Positions 1-11,742 of a stretch of 64,000 bases of DNA are shown here, in pieces. Position 1 is the stretch's first letter; each line of letters starts with the position of its first letter. Under the pieces are notes generated by a model. That model had not been told where the DNA came from, made no database searches, and saw only the letters and a list, made by a program, of their open reading frames with translations. The position numbers and the translations under genes are program-made. Source of the stretch: Amanita rubescens (Eukaryota; Basidiomycota; Agaricomycetes; Agaricales; Amanitaceae); the NCBI GenBank assembly GCA_015039365.1, contig WION01000003.1, positions 310,001 through 374,000 of the forward strand. The letters run 5' to 3'.

Positions 1-646
1 CCCAGGACAGATGATACCATGTCTGACGTTACAACGATAGCGAACAAAATGTGAGTGTCGCAATCTACTGTGATCATCCAACTACAATCCCCAATGTCAC
101 TAGTTTATCGTTGAGAGTTTTCAATGACCCTAACGATCTGGAAAAGATGTGGAAAGCGAACGTTAAAGACATTGGCGGAGAGATTATGTGCGTGTCGCAG
201 TTTACGTTGATGGCGAACACGACCAAGGGTAATAAGCCTGATTTTCATCGAGCCATGGTAATTCTCCCTTCTTGCGTAAAATTGACAATTGATGCTTCTT
301 CTTCAAGGCAAGCGAGGCGTCGAGGGAAATGTACGCAACTTTCTTGGACAAGCTGAGGCAGTCATACCAGGCGGACAGAATACAAGGCGCGTTTTAATCT
401 GGTTACTATCATGCACTATCTCACTTTCGTTGTAGATGGTAGATTTGGAGCGATGATGGATGTCAGTCTCACTAACGAAGTAGGTTAATACAGCTTTTAT
501 CTTTCAACCGCATGTTCACAACAAAAACACAGGGTCCTGTCACCTTTACGATTGATTCTCGCAAGTTTGAATACATCAATTCATCGAACAAGAACTCGAA
601 GGCTAGTTCACGCATAGATTTAGCTCAACAACCGTCAAATAACTAA
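1..646 (+). CDS. DTD1: D-aminoacyl-tRNA deacylase (DTD), 5'-truncated
   Basis: Hydrolyses D-amino acids wrongly attached to tRNA, a cytosolic translation-quality enzyme. The DTD signatures are visible: CVSQFTLMA (the SQxT active-site motif), NKPDFHRAM and DGRFGAMMDVSLTNEGPVT, which includes the NxGP(V)T motif that screens the chirality of the substrate. Exons 1-50, 104-257, 308-386, 436-479 and 533-646 keep one frame and end at TAA. The third intron has a GC donor (GCGCGT) instead of GT. The start codon lies before the window, so roughly the first 60 residues are missing. A 25-residue polar C-terminal tail rich in Ser, Asn and Lys follows the DTD fold. The stop codon is only 16 bp from that of the convergent SNU13 gene. 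Family assignment is firm. Confidence 0.92.
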
Positions 647-662
647 TGTATTGTATGGATCC

Positions 663-1201
663 CTAGACCATGAGCTTCTCGATAGTGTTCCTAAGAGTGT
701 GGATCTGGCTCTGAATTTCTTTGGCCTCCCCGGTGGTGATACTTGCAGCAATGACGGGTCTCGAAACATTGCAGGCACGTCCAAGGGCAGCCTTTGACGG
801 CACGAACACGTAGGTTACGTTCTTGAAGAGGAGTGATCAGATGTTCAGTTCTATGAAAACAGTAATATTATGTTCACCTTTTCTTCGCACAGAAGCGGTA
901 AATGGAGCAAAATCTCCAAAGGCTCCGTATCGGCAGTCAAGATAATGAGCTCGGCGATACCACGATTAAGAGTCTTGGTCGCTGCTCAGACATTAGTAAT
1001 GGTCAATGAAGTACATACAAGTCTAGCGTACCTTCATTGGCACCCTTTTTAAGTTGCTTGTATGTGCCCGCCTGTTGAACGAGATCAAGTATCTAGGGGA
1101 TGGATAAGGAAAAAAATAATGTCGGGAAGCGAAATTTTCCATACAGAGTTGGTCAAGTCCGCATCTGCGAGCGGCCATGCTTTTCCGTGCGCCTCTGCCA
1201 T
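663..1201 (-). CDS. SNU13: SNU13, L7Ae-family U4/U6.U5 snRNP and box C/D snoRNP protein
   Basis: Binds kink-turn RNA in U4 snRNA and box C/D snoRNAs, so it serves pre-mRNA splicing and rRNA modification in the nucleus. The spliced protein is about 127 residues, the usual family length. It runs from [17 protein letters not shown] through [17 protein letters not shown] (RNA-binding helix), [16 protein letters not shown] and [17 protein letters not shown] to a C-terminal helix ending EKLMV. Four coding exons are separated by short introns near 845-890, 1030-1045 and 1095-1140. The start was chosen because it gives the family N-terminus. The alternative NHP2 is less likely, because the residues match the 15.5K/SNU13 branch throughout. 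The gene is convergent with the DTD gene. Confidence 0.93.
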
Positions 1202-1295
1202 TTCTGTGACCTCACTGGTTGATCCTTGGTCGAACGAGCAAGTTTAGAAGAAGAAGGAAAACGAGTCAAACTGTGTTACGTCAGCCGGTTATAAT

Positions 1296-1876
1296 ATGGA
1301 TTCCCTCGACATCAACCACAAGAAGCTGTACTTTGGCTATGGCAGCAATATGTGGAAAGATCAGATGCGGCGTCGATGCCCACATAGTAACTTTGTGGGC
1401 GTCGGGGTCTTTCGAGGATGGTGATCGTGCCCGATTAGTTTCTTGCGATCGGTGTGCGCTAACGATTATATAGGAAGTGGATCATTAACACCAGAGGATA
1501 TGCCAACGTCGTCCCGTCTCCTGATGACGAGGTGTATGGTCTTCTGTACGAGATGACCCGGGAGGATGAAATCGCCTTAAACGGCTATGAAGGTTTTCCC
1601 GAGATTTATCAAAGGCAAATAGTAGACATCGAAGTTAAGAGTGGGTCAAGCGAAGTTATCAATGCGCCTGGAAAGAAAGTCATGGCCATTGTCTACATTG
1701 ATAACAACAGCACGACCGGCGGTGACCCGAAAGAGGAGTACATCGGGCGGATGAACGAAGCGATTAAGGATGCACTAAAGGAGGGCGTACCGGAAAATTA
1801 TATACAGAAATATCTTCGTAAGTCTATACCAGACATATCTACTACTAGCAGTACTGCTGCTACAGCCATTAACTAG
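1296..1876 (+). CDS. gamma-glutamylcyclotransferase-like protein
   Basis: Probably converts gamma-glutamyl peptides to 5-oxoproline in glutathione turnover. The protein has 175 residues from two exons (1296-1420, 1474-1876). YFGYGSNMW at residues 13-21 is the substrate-binding YGSxM motif of the GGCT fold. RGWKWIINTRGYANVV follows across the splice junction. NGYEG contains the Glu expected to be catalytic, and VYGLLYEM is the usual beta-strand before it. The C-terminal Ser/Thr/Ala tail is poorly conserved. The next gene, PRE2, starts 95 bp downstream in the same direction, so its promoter must be short or overlap this 3' UTR. The exact substrate cannot be read from the sequence. Confidence 0.85.
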
Positions 1877-1971
1877 ATAGATAGATACCCTTTATTTATC
1901 ACGAGTACCAAATATACCAAAATACATTTGCCCAGTACGCGTCAGCGCGCTCAGAAATCATATCTCGCACC

Positions 1972-3215
1972 ATGAACTCTCTGGCTGAACGATTCTCGAC
2001 AACAAGCTCATTAACCCAGCTCAGAAAGACTAGGGAACTCGCTGAGGATGAAGAAATCTCAGACGTCATGTGGGGTTCAACAGCTGGCTTTGGCAGTCTG
2101 GCCAAGGGTCCACCGTCATTCGCCTTGCCTGATGTCCTAGACGTACGCGCGATAAAACCTTTTTATTAGCGTTATTTATTAACGATATTTTATATAGCCT
2201 GCTGGTTTCCTCAGATTACATACGGATGACCATGCCGATCCAAATTGCAGAATCAAAATCCAGCATGGCACGACGACGCTTGCGTTCAGATACAAGGGTG
2301 GCGTGATCGTTGCCGTAGACTCGAGAGCTACCGCGGGTAGTTATGTTGGTATGTACATTCCTTGACCGGCTTTTCCCTTCTTGATAAGTATGCAGCTAGT
2401 GGAACCGTAAAGAAGGTCATTGAGATTAATCCATATCTCCTTGGAACCATGGCCGGCGGTGCAGGTACGCCTTTGTTCGCCGTCCAGAAACTCTCTTGAC
2501 TCATTTTCAAACTAGCCGACTGTCAGTATTGGGAAACTTATCTCGGAATGCATTGCCGACTACATGAATTACGCAATCGAGAACGAATTTCCGTGTCTGC
2601 GGCCAGCAAATACCTGAGCAATCTTGTCTACAATTACAAGGGAATGGGATTGAGTATGGTACGTTCCTAGTATCTATCTGCGGGCCTAACGGCGTATCAA
2701 TCCTTTCTGATAGGGTACCATGGTCTGTGGCTGGGACAAGACGGTGAGGAAATCGCCATTGAATGCGCCCCACGGTATCTCAGACTGAATCATCTAGGGC
2801 CCAGCAATCTTCTACGTCGACTCCGATGGCACACGTCTCAAGGGCGACCTTTTCTCAGTCGGCTCGGGGAGCACGTTTGCATATGGTGTTCTGGATCAAG
2901 GGTACCACTGGGATCTAACAGATGAAGAAGCACAAGAGTTAGGTAGACGTAGTATCTACGCCGCCGGTCACCGCGATTCGTTTTCAGGTAACACATGCAA
3001 TCTCTACCACGTCAAGGAAGACGGTTGGACTTTTATTGGTATGTGTCTGGCCTTTAAATTATGCTTTGATATAACCATGTCCTATAGGCAACTACGACAT
3101 ATCCAAGTTGCACTACGATGGACCGAACAACATTCCAGGTGCTGGATATGGCTATGGCATTCGTACAGAAGGCCGTACATCCGCCAATCCACCGGCTGCG
3201 GCTGCAGCTGCATAA
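1972..3215 (+). CDS. PRE2: 20S proteasome subunit beta-5 (chymotrypsin-like)
   Basis: Catalytic beta-5 subunit of the 20S proteasome, which cleaves after hydrophobic residues. Seven exons (1972-2142, 2198-2348, 2396-2464, 2516-2658, 2714-2743, 2798-3038, 3088-3215) give 310 residues. A propeptide of about 80 residues ends at HG, and the mature chain begins [11 protein letters not shown], so the first Thr is the nucleophile. Downstream are [16 protein letters not shown], the catalytic-Lys region [21 protein letters not shown], and [12 protein letters not shown]. The Ala/Pro tail [14 protein letters not shown] is longer than in yeast. Splice sites are standard GT-AG, one with GTACGC, and one exon is only 30 nt. 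The gene is convergent with the permease gene, whose stop codon is 84 bp away. Confidence 0.95.
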
Positions 3216-3298
3216 TAAACAAAGTTGCATGTACCGTCGTATCATAATTGTACAAATACTCCCGCTTTCTTTATTCGAACGTGTGGATAGACTGCAGG

Positions 3299-5574
3299 TT
3301 ACGTAGACGAGGTCATTGCTGCTTCATATTCATCTATTTTCATTCTTTCTGCCTCAAAGAACGTGATATCTTCAAGTCTTCGCCACTTTGAATAAAGTCA
3401 GTGAGAGCATAAGACAAGAGGATCCATCGTATCTTACCCGAGTTCTGGCGATCACCTTCCAGAAAATGAACAGGAGAGGGACAAGGCCGACCATGGTATA
3501 AGAAAAGAAGAAAGTTGTGGTATCCCATTTCCCTGGGAGGAACACGGTGTATCCGCTGACGAATGCCATAACCAACGTTCCACAAAGCGCATAATATCCG
3601 CAAAAAGGTTGCCAGAAGGTCTTGTATGGCAATGAATCACGACTGATGCCTTGAGCCTTCAACGCCTGCAAAGCGTCCTGTTAATCGTTGCGAGGATTCT
3701 GTGCTTCGATGCTTACATAGTAGAAACGCAAGTACGTCCAGGATATTATAGCATAGTTCAACAACATGCCTGCCGTGCCCAGGTTGATAAACCTGGGTTC
3801 TAATTAATTAACGAGCATTACGCAAGACAGTATCAGTCGACGCACCATTGCAACACGACGGCCGAATTGTTAGATACTTGCAGGAACGAAAGACACGAAC
3901 CTACCAGCGTCACAAGGACGGAAATTGCTGGAACACCGTTCCTAGTGCATATTGCGAAAAATCTGGGTAATTTCCCTTCTAACGCTAATCCGTACAGTGT
4001 GCGGCTGGCACAGAAAAAATAGTTATTTCCGGCAGAAAAGACGCTAGTCAAGACCAATGCATTGACAATATGCGGCAAAACTGGTATGTGCATTCGTTCC
4101 ATTGCGATAACATATGGAGAAGATCCTGCACCTGGCTTGGCATCTGAGATAGCGTTGAGCAGGTTTGGATCCGAATACGGAACAACGATGCCGACACAGA
4201 GAGCGCCGCCAACGAAGAAGGTAGTAAGACGCAAAAATACGGTGCGGAAAGCTGAAGGTAGCGATGTTCGCGGCATTTCTGCCTCGCCAGCAGTTAGCGC
4301 GACATACTCGGGACCTAGCAAAGTAGGTCAATGACTGGGCAATCAAACAATTGAGACCAGCAATAGATACCTCCCAAAGTAAATGCTGCTTGAATAACGC
4401 AGGCAAGAAAGCCTAAGAAGCGGCCAAGGGATCCCGCGTAGATGTATTCCGCGAAGGGTGCACCAGAAACCTTCGAGGCTGTGGAGAAACACATAAAGAT
4501 CCCGAAGACGGCTGAGATCTGACATTTGATACATACGATTCCAAAATCTGAACCCATATGCATCATGTAAAGGATTCCCTCCAACCATGGTCACAAATGT
4601 GAAGAAGATTAATCCTGTTGCAAGAAAAATCTTGCCAAATGCTAACCAGTATTCAGATTCTTATTATTGGATTTCAGCGCTTCCAGGAACGGAGAAATGA
4701 ACAAGTCATCTTACCACCATAATAGCGAACTGCAAACAGGTTTATAATTCTATAGTGGAATCGCATGTGTTCAGTGGAGTGGATCCGTAAGGTTCACATA
4801 GATGCCTTACGCATATGCAGCAAGCACAATGACAACAACAACTGCTGTTGGCACCTTGTCCGTCCAAAACCGCAGGAGAATAGTGAACGCGACAACCTCA
4901 AAGGGCACGAAAATAAGCTCAAATACAAAGAAGTTGATTCCCATTGCAAATCCGACTGCGGGATCGATAAAATGGTCAGCAAAGCGAATCTAGAAACAAA
5001 GGTTTGAGTGTAGTTAAATGTAATTTGCATTAATGGTCATACGAAAGGCGCGGTTATTGGCATCCAAGTAACCATCTCGGCTATACGATATGTTCAAGCA
5101 TATGGTGCACACAAGCAGATTTTCTCTTACATAAACAGTTATTGACAGCCAGGATAAACGTTGACCATAGGACGAAGGCCACAAACAAGCTTCCTGAGTG
5201 ACGTTGATCGCCTGCATCCCCCGTTTAATAAACTCGGATACGCACCAGGACCGCCCTTCACCAATGCTGAACCGATTTGTACGAAAATTGCCGTGCCAAT
5301 TGTACCTAGACCAATCGCCAGCGTTTGAGAGATAATCTGGCGGAAGAAAATCTAGAAATACCCCCGATTCCAATGAGCTGTATATGACGATTCTACAGGT
5401 TCGTGGTAATCAGTCCATATGATCTCAAAATCGTCTGGTACGACAAACCTTCAATTTACGATGAGTTTTATCCAATATTTTGATGTTGTCAGGGGTATCT
5501 CGCCCCGTCGTCTCTTCGACGATGATGATATTTTTACTTGAGCGCTTCTTTGGTTCAACATTGTAGAGGCTCAT
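3299..5574 (-). CDS. amino-acid permease (APC superfamily, yeast amino-acid transporter type)
   Basis: A plasma-membrane proton-coupled amino-acid importer of the GAP1/YAT family. About twelve hydrophobic helices are seen after a hydrophilic N-terminus (MSLYNVEPKKRSS). Family landmarks run in order: KLKNRHIQLIGIGGTIGT (helix 1 unwound GGTIGT motif), a proline-rich loop ending FADHFIDPAVGFAMG, FWTDKVP, GGNPLHDAYGFRFW, FTLGGPEYVALTAGEAEMPR, FSAGNNYFFCASRTLYGLA and the C-terminal LKAQGISRDSLPYK. At least ten introns of 50-60 nt are needed and all junctions keep frame, including one with donor GTGCGT at 3845. It ends with a short acidic tail. Substrate range cannot be told. The 1.3 kb upstream of its start has no gene and probably holds its promoter. 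Confidence 0.93.
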
Positions 5575-6907
5575 ATTTTGTATCAGTTGTCCAGCTAGAC
5601 GGCCAGCCTGCTCGCCAAGTCCTATGGATTCGATCGGGGTGTTTGCGAGGAGTGCGGCTGGCCTTAATTGCGAAGCTTTTATATGGGCGCATGGGAGTCC
5701 GTGCGAAGCTAAATAAAACGGCCAACCAGCTCAGCACGATATCGGGCATTGCGTGACTCAAACGCGAGCTGGGTGTCCTTTAAATATATACCGAGTAGTA
5801 AGGGGCCGAAACAAAAGCTGCAGATGTTTCGCTGTTCTTCTATGACCACGGATGTGATTTTCGCCAGAGAGCTTTAATCGACGCTTTTCGGTTCCGCTGC
5901 ATCGGGGGTTGAAAAGAAGTGCTCGACAGAGATCATCTTGCAACGGTGATGCTAAACCTCGGGAGCACAAGCCCAAATTTCGATCCCCAATTATAGTGGA
6001 AGTTCCTGTGGGATGAAACCACCGGACTTTTACGACACACAGAAAGCGTGACCCTCCAGCTGATTGCGCCTACTCAGAGCGGCGTCAATTCCTGGATACA
6101 ATCTCCTTACGCATGGGTTAGTCTGGTCAGTGATTGAGACCGAAAATTTTATTGTTGCTTACTTGCAGTGATCTCAGCGCTTACCGCAGGGCGGTATCGT
6201 GTCATTGGCTTTGAGGGGACCCTACAGGTTCCACGCTGAATGAATGGATGACCTACATGTAGGCATCAGCTGCTAAGGAAGAAGAAAGAGCCTGTTGACG
6301 TGAACGAAGTAGTTTCCGGGGACATGGCACAAACAGGAAAGCAAATGAAGGCGGTGTACCGAAGTGTACCCACGAGACCTCGGGTTACACAGGCTCGTAC
6401 GATGGCTCGTCATTTAAACTAAGTGCAGAGCTCACAAAGACTCTTGATGGCGTCGAGCCACGGAGTGATCCTTACTATGCCAAATCAGCGCTTGATGTTG
6501 AACGAAGCATTCGAGGTTTTAGTTCCCGCTATCTTTCGATCGATCATTTGGCCATGGAGAGATGCAAAAGACGGCTGCGGACGTGCGCAGCGCACAGCCA
6601 GTGGTAACTCGGTCCGCGACAGCAGGCGCTGACATTGCATCAACATCAACATCATGATCAATTTCATTGCGCGTACAAATGCGTGCAGTATATATGAAAA
6701 CAATATTGCTGCAATAGATGTCCGTGTCCAAAGTCTAGTGAAGGTATTAAGAAGGATCATAAGCCTCCGAAAGGAAAGAACCGAAAAAAGGTTGGTATAT
6801 CTACCAAAATGCTAAGGTACAATCAAAAAAGATCCTCCTCTGGAGATTGAGATAAGAATAAAAATGAAACCGTACATTATTTATATGAAGAACAGAATAA
6901 TGATCCG
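5575..6907. other. intergenic region upstream of the permease
   Basis: I see no credible gene on either strand. The open frames are short and lack protein features. The segment lies between the start of the permease (transcribed leftward) and the stop of the peroxidase, so its left part is probably the permease promoter. AT-rich stretches occur near 6150 and 6650-6900. I could not assign a specific binding site. Confidence 0.5.
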
Positions 6908-9081
6908 TTATGACAGGACCAACAGGGTGATGGAAAGGGCCAGTACGGCACCGATGGAAAGCACTGCCGTGCGGCTTGACGCGAGCCGTGCCGCGGCTCC
7001 GTTCTCTGTTGATGACGGGGTCATGCTCGAATTGGTAACGTTCGTTGGGGTGAGGATGGGTGTGTTTCCCACTGTCGAAGTCTGCTGAAAATCTAACATA
7101 TACTGTGTCCCACTCGACTCTGCATAAATATCAACGGTCAGTTGCAGCCCAACGTCAGATACTTTCCCAGTGTAGAACTTGTACCCTGCTACAGGTGACA
7201 GGGAATTGTCCGGCGACATCTGGACCGTTTGGTTGAGAACGGATGCATAAAGATGGATAGCATTGTCAAATGCGTTCATGTAGACCTGTGAAGGATTGAG
7301 TTCTTCTCGAATCTATATGTTGTAAGTAACTTTGAAGAGAAATCAAGTTTTGGGTACGTACGCCAGCAACAAGCGAATAGGTCCTGGTGTAGGTCAAGTT
7401 ACCGACATCTCCACCACCTCGAGCCACCGGGTTCGTGGTAAGGGTCAAATTTCCCATTGCAGGGACAAAAATGAGCTGATCCTGCTGAACCTGATATCCG
7501 CTGCCACCATTCTTATATAGCGTTGGTTGGGTTCCATTATTCTCGTTTACTTCGAACCAAAAGGTAGAGATCGAAACCGAGGAGTCGATGGGCACAACAA
7601 AGCTATACTTGATGAAAGTTATGTTCATGTAGTTTGTAACGGGAGACGTGTTGGCATTCATCTGAGTAGTCTGAGCGGGTTGTGCTGACTTAGAGCCGCG
7701 AGCACAATTGGCATCGTTTCCATAGTGATCACACCAGAACATGGTGACAACTCGGTTGTTGTTCACGGTGGCATCGACTGTTTGAATGAGCTAAAGCAAC
7801 TGCATTTAGCAAAAACCTGGGATCAGATTGAGTGACCTTACTCTGAAAGTGGCTGTGAACAGAAGTTGGTTTTGTTGGATTGTCAACCCCACGCCCTCGA
7901 CCTTGGCGGGTATAACCTGGATCACGTCGGTTAATGTAACGCCGTTTGGGACTGTGTTGATCATGCGTTCCATTATACTTTGACATGTTGAAGCAAAGGC
8001 CCCAGATGATGACAAGCTCCGGGGAGGTAAGCATAAATCCTCCTCTCACATGGTAACGTTACCTCTGCATTGTAAGGTTGCCATCACTGGAATAGACTTG
8101 CAAGTCGGACCGGTATGTAACGTTCGACGTGGTGACCAATGGATTCTGTGTTGTATCAGACAGGTACTCCGTTACACTTTCGGAGGCAGGTAAGCATCTA
8201 AAAAAAGCGAAGACGGATTCCTTACATACACTCTATTGTCGTATACCAACATCGTCGTGTCAAAGTCACCGAAGTTAGGAATGTCTGGTTGACTTGGGTT
8301 GGGCGCGACGAGATTAGGGAAATCGGTGGAGCGCACACTGCCTATGGTGTGACCACAAGCAACCATTTGAATCATCTCGGTTGTGTTAAATCCCATTCGA
8401 GTGAAATCCTGAATGAATGTCTGGAGGCCTTGCTGAGGCTCCGGCGGACCTTCAGGACCTGCTACCAATGCATCGATGCGCCCACCGCGATACGGTAGGA
8501 TCGGTCCTCCACATGTTGATATTCCAAACACCGCCCCCAGTGCAATGATGTCAGACCCTGGTTGTGACTGGTGTCAGAAATGTTTCGAGCGACTGGGGAG
8601 CAAGACGAACGTGAGACGTATTTGTTTGGGAAACTCTCAAAGTCTCCTTGGGTATCGGTAAATCCTGCACCAAAGTTCTGCACGGAGGTTTAGCGGATCT
8701 CCAGGAAGGCAAGGAGGGGGTCGTACGCCTGGAAAATCCAACTCAAAGGCTATAGATGCATCGAGCCCTCCTGCTCCGCTCGTCGAATTATGGGTCGACA
8801 TGTCATGAAATGCCTAAAGTCATATAGATTCATATTGACATCATAAACTTCGACAACCTACGAAGCGGAGCCATTCTGCACCAATTGATGACAGAGTAGT
8901 CGTTCGTTTCCTGCATGGGTGGACAATGGAAGCGAGATTTGAATCCATCTTGTCTGCTTCCTTCGTAGAGGAACTGTTCCAGTTGATCATACTTGCGGTT
9001 CGGGCCACTGGTATGCTGCCTAGACTGTGGGAAGCTAGTAATGACGCTAGCAGGAGGATGAAGAGGGGACCGTTGGAGCAT
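6908..9081 (-). CDS. secreted, GPI-anchored haem peroxidase (plant-peroxidase superfamily, class II-like/AA2)
   Basis: An extracellular haem peroxidase that oxidises substrates with H2O2. The core reads AEWLRFAFHDMSTHN (distal Arg and His), GGLDASIAFELD, NKYVSRSDIIALGAVFGISTCGGP, LPYRGGRIDA, then MVACGHTIGSVRSTDFPNLV with the proximal haem-ligating His. A beta-rich C-terminal half (YTRTYSLVAGI) ends in a Ser/Thr-rich stretch and a hydrophobic tail, the pattern of a GPI-anchor signal. It lacks the Mn-binding and surface-Trp context of lignin peroxidases that I would recognise. The N-terminus is odd: a signal-like FILLLASLLASHSLG, a family-like YDQLEQFLYEGSRQDG and NLASIVHPCRK lie in alternating frames, so small indels must separate them. 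The start is therefore approximate. About seven introns keep frame in the rest. Confidence 0.82.
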
Positions 9082-9242
9082 AATGGGGGTCGCTTTTCGC
9101 GACATCGCTGCTGAAGGAGTGAAGCAGCTAGAGACGGAAAGAGACAGGCAAAAAAGTGGTAAAATAGAACAAAGCCGAGCTCAACGAAACTGTCTGATTA
9201 CGCATACACAATGACACACAGTGATTCTAGCACGGTTACAAG

Positions 9243-10467
9243 TTACACTACCATTTTTTGCTGTTCTACAATCCATTCACGAATAGTTGTACTGCTAAGC
9301 TTGTGCTGCTTGAGCCATTCTGTATCACCGTGCTCAAGGCATGATGCTGTCGATGATATCACATCAATCACAAATACTTGAAGGGATGGTAGCGAATGAG
9401 AAGCTCGATACTCCGCGACTAGGAAAAACTAATGTCAAGGGGTTATCTCGCGACGTTTGGGAAGAACATACTTGCTTCAGCCCCACCGAGCGTCTCACCG
9501 CTCACAACAAGGGCTTGAATATCCGGATCCGATCCAGTTGGCCCATAAACATCATTTATCGGAACGATATCGTACTCTAGGCCTGGCTTGAAGAAATTCA
9601 AAAATGCCCGGACCTTTTCTATCCTAACAGAAAGCGGCTCCATGACTTCTTTATAAGCCTTCTTCTGCAATAACGCATCATCTGCTGTTGATTAGCCAAA
9701 TAGGATTTGGGAGATACAACAGTATGACACACCCGTGATACCAACGATGAGCTTTCGGCTAGCGATCCAGGCACCCATGCTCAGCAGGATCTTATGCCCT
9801 GGGTGGAGATGATCGAACGTCCCGCCAAGTACAACAACAGGGTAAAGCGGTGGCAACTTTGATTCGACCTGCACCTCTGAAGCCGAGTTCCGTCGGCTTT
9901 CGTTAGGACGTTCGCCCACCGGCACATATACATGGCGAACGTCGAATATGGTTGACGGCAGGGGGGCAGCAATCGAATCTTATGAATACCGCACTCAGTA
10001 AACCATCTAAGCTGGAAACGGGATGGCTCGAGGCCCTACTCACCGCCAGCTACTCTGAATACCACGTCGATGCCATCTGCGATATCCTCTGGGACATTCT
10101 CATCCAAGCCCCTAAGCAGAACGTCGATATCCAGCAAAACCTTACCCATCTCCTGAGCAGTCTTGTATGCTTGCACATAAACGAAAGTCAAAATCCGCTG
10201 TATGTCATCCCATCGCTCTGTGTGCGAAATGCCTCGCGATGCCGGTAAATCCACGCGATTGTCGGTATCAGCATCTTGACCAGGTCCGCGATTGAAGAAT
10301 CGCGAGAAGAGGACTATCACCAATCGATTGCGGGTTGCTGTCGCAGTATTAATAATAGCTGTTGATAGATACTGAGGTGCAGTGCCAGCGGTGAGGTTTG
10401 AAAGTGATGCGAGAAGGAGGGCCCGATCCACCGTCTCTAGGGACGTCGGGAAGCTTTTCCCAGCCAT
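9243..10467 (-). CDS. CAB4: phosphopantetheine adenylyltransferase (coenzyme A biosynthesis)
   Basis: Transfers AMP to 4'-phosphopantetheine, the fourth step from pantothenate to CoA. Four exons (10044-10467, 9733-9978, 9472-9681, 9243-9418) encode 351 residues. The nucleotidyltransferase signature VVLGGTFDHLHPGHKILL carries the (T/H)xGH-type motif. GITGDDALLQKKAYKEVMEP and ALVVSGETLGGAEAI follow. SSTTIREWI near the C-terminus is the ISSTxxR-like motif that closes the active site. The first 170 residues form a fungal N-terminal domain of unknown role, seen in eukaryotic monofunctional PPATs. No dephospho-CoA kinase domain is present. The start ATG at 10467 is the first in the long open first exon. 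Confidence 0.92.
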
Positions 10468-10574
10468 TCTTCGTGAGGCTCTTGATAACGAGGTGCTCGG
10501 CAGAAGGATGGTGAGAATCTGGTCCCATACTGGCTCAGAACTTAGAAATGGCTCCGGTCATCTTCCGCGGCGTA

Positions 10575-10635
10575 AATACACACTCCAATAGTACACACTT
10601 TCATACACACTCCCATACACGCTTCAATACACACC
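10575..10635. repeat. short degenerate tandem repeat, ATACACACTCCCA-like
   Basis: Five imperfect copies of a 12-16 base unit built on ATACACAC(T) lie side by side just upstream of the PPAT start codon, about 110-170 bp 5' of it on the minus strand. They could be a simple-sequence tract or a cluster of short promoter elements. The sequence does not decide between these. Confidence 0.6.
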
Positions 10636-10740
10636 CAAATTTACCTTGTACCGTGGCGCCCACGCCCGGGAACTTGCCAAATTAATCCCGGCGTGTATGA
10701 TAGTGGCACTCCTTAGAGGATTCCGACTTTCGGGCACGAC

Positions 10741-11742
10741 ATGCATCCTGTCGCATTATCTTCTGAGACTATTGTTGATATTGCCAAGGATATGCTTACT
10801 GCCTTGGAATGTGAATGGAAGATGAGTAATGGAAAGATTTGTGGTGCTGTCCTTGGTTCATGGCACCTGTTGGAGAAGGTATAGCTAAGTTTAAGGATCT
10901 ACAATTTACATGCCTTACATGATATTTTATTAGCATCTTCTGAACCATTTGAAAGTTAAAACTCATTTGGTACACATACTACCCATGCTTGTTTGATCAT
11001 GACATTGACCTAAACTTGATTGAAAGGGTTCGAATTGGCTATGCAAATTGCCAAGGTGCAATTCGCCAGTGCATGGCTCTCTACAGCAACTTCAAGAACA
11101 TGTTCAGCTATCTCATATGTCACGTATAGCACTTCCTTGTCCTTTTACATGTGAGTAGTATCATTGAAATTAAATTTAAAGGTCGTTATACATTGGGCCA
11201 TAGTTTGTACCTTCCCTTCCATTCGATTCAATCAGCTTTCCAGTCATTTTGATGAGGAACACAGTGAGCTTGATGGAAAGGCTATCCACGACTCGGAACT
11301 TGTCCTACCGATGTGGATGCCTTTTCTGCCTTCATCAGACGGAGTTCCTCGTCTACCGAAACATGTCTTTCCCGGAACCTGCCTGACAATGCCGGTTAGG
11401 CTACACCCTGCACCAAAACATATGGAGCTGGATATGTTCTCCTCACAAACGGTTGAAAAGAAACATAGACCTCAGCTCGCTCGGAACTGGACAGAACCTG
11501 AAGGATCTCCGCCGAATGTGACACTCGACTCGCTTACTCACTGGCAGGCGAGTCGGGACGAGGAGGATGATCAACAATGGTTCAATACCCTGCATCCATC
11601 CTGGTCGGCTCTCAGCGACGTGTCGCGACCACAAGGAATGCACGGGACCATATACCGCCAGGTTGTTTCGCCCACAATACATTTTGCAGTCTTTGCGCGG
11701 AGAGTAGACGAGATGGAGAAGGCAGGCCATTGTCAATGGTAA
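10741..11742 (+). CDS. C2H2 zinc-finger protein with three atypical fingers
   Basis: Probably a nucleic-acid-binding or regulatory protein. Its function is unknown. Four exons (10741-10878, 10934-10969, 11027-11150, 11204-11742) join in frame to 278 residues. Finger 1 starts at C24 (CEWKMSNGKIC ... HLLEKHLLNH) and is split by an intron. Finger 2 is CKLPRC with HVQLSH. Finger 3 is CPFTFC with HFDEEH. Spacing between the Cys is four to nine residues and between the His four, so these are not the classic tandem TFIIIA type with TGEKP linkers. The remaining 170 residues are polar, with no known domain. Fingers 2 and 3 appear only with this splice pattern, which supports the model. The acceptor of intron 3 (catag at 11203) is the least certain junction. 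Confidence 0.65.
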
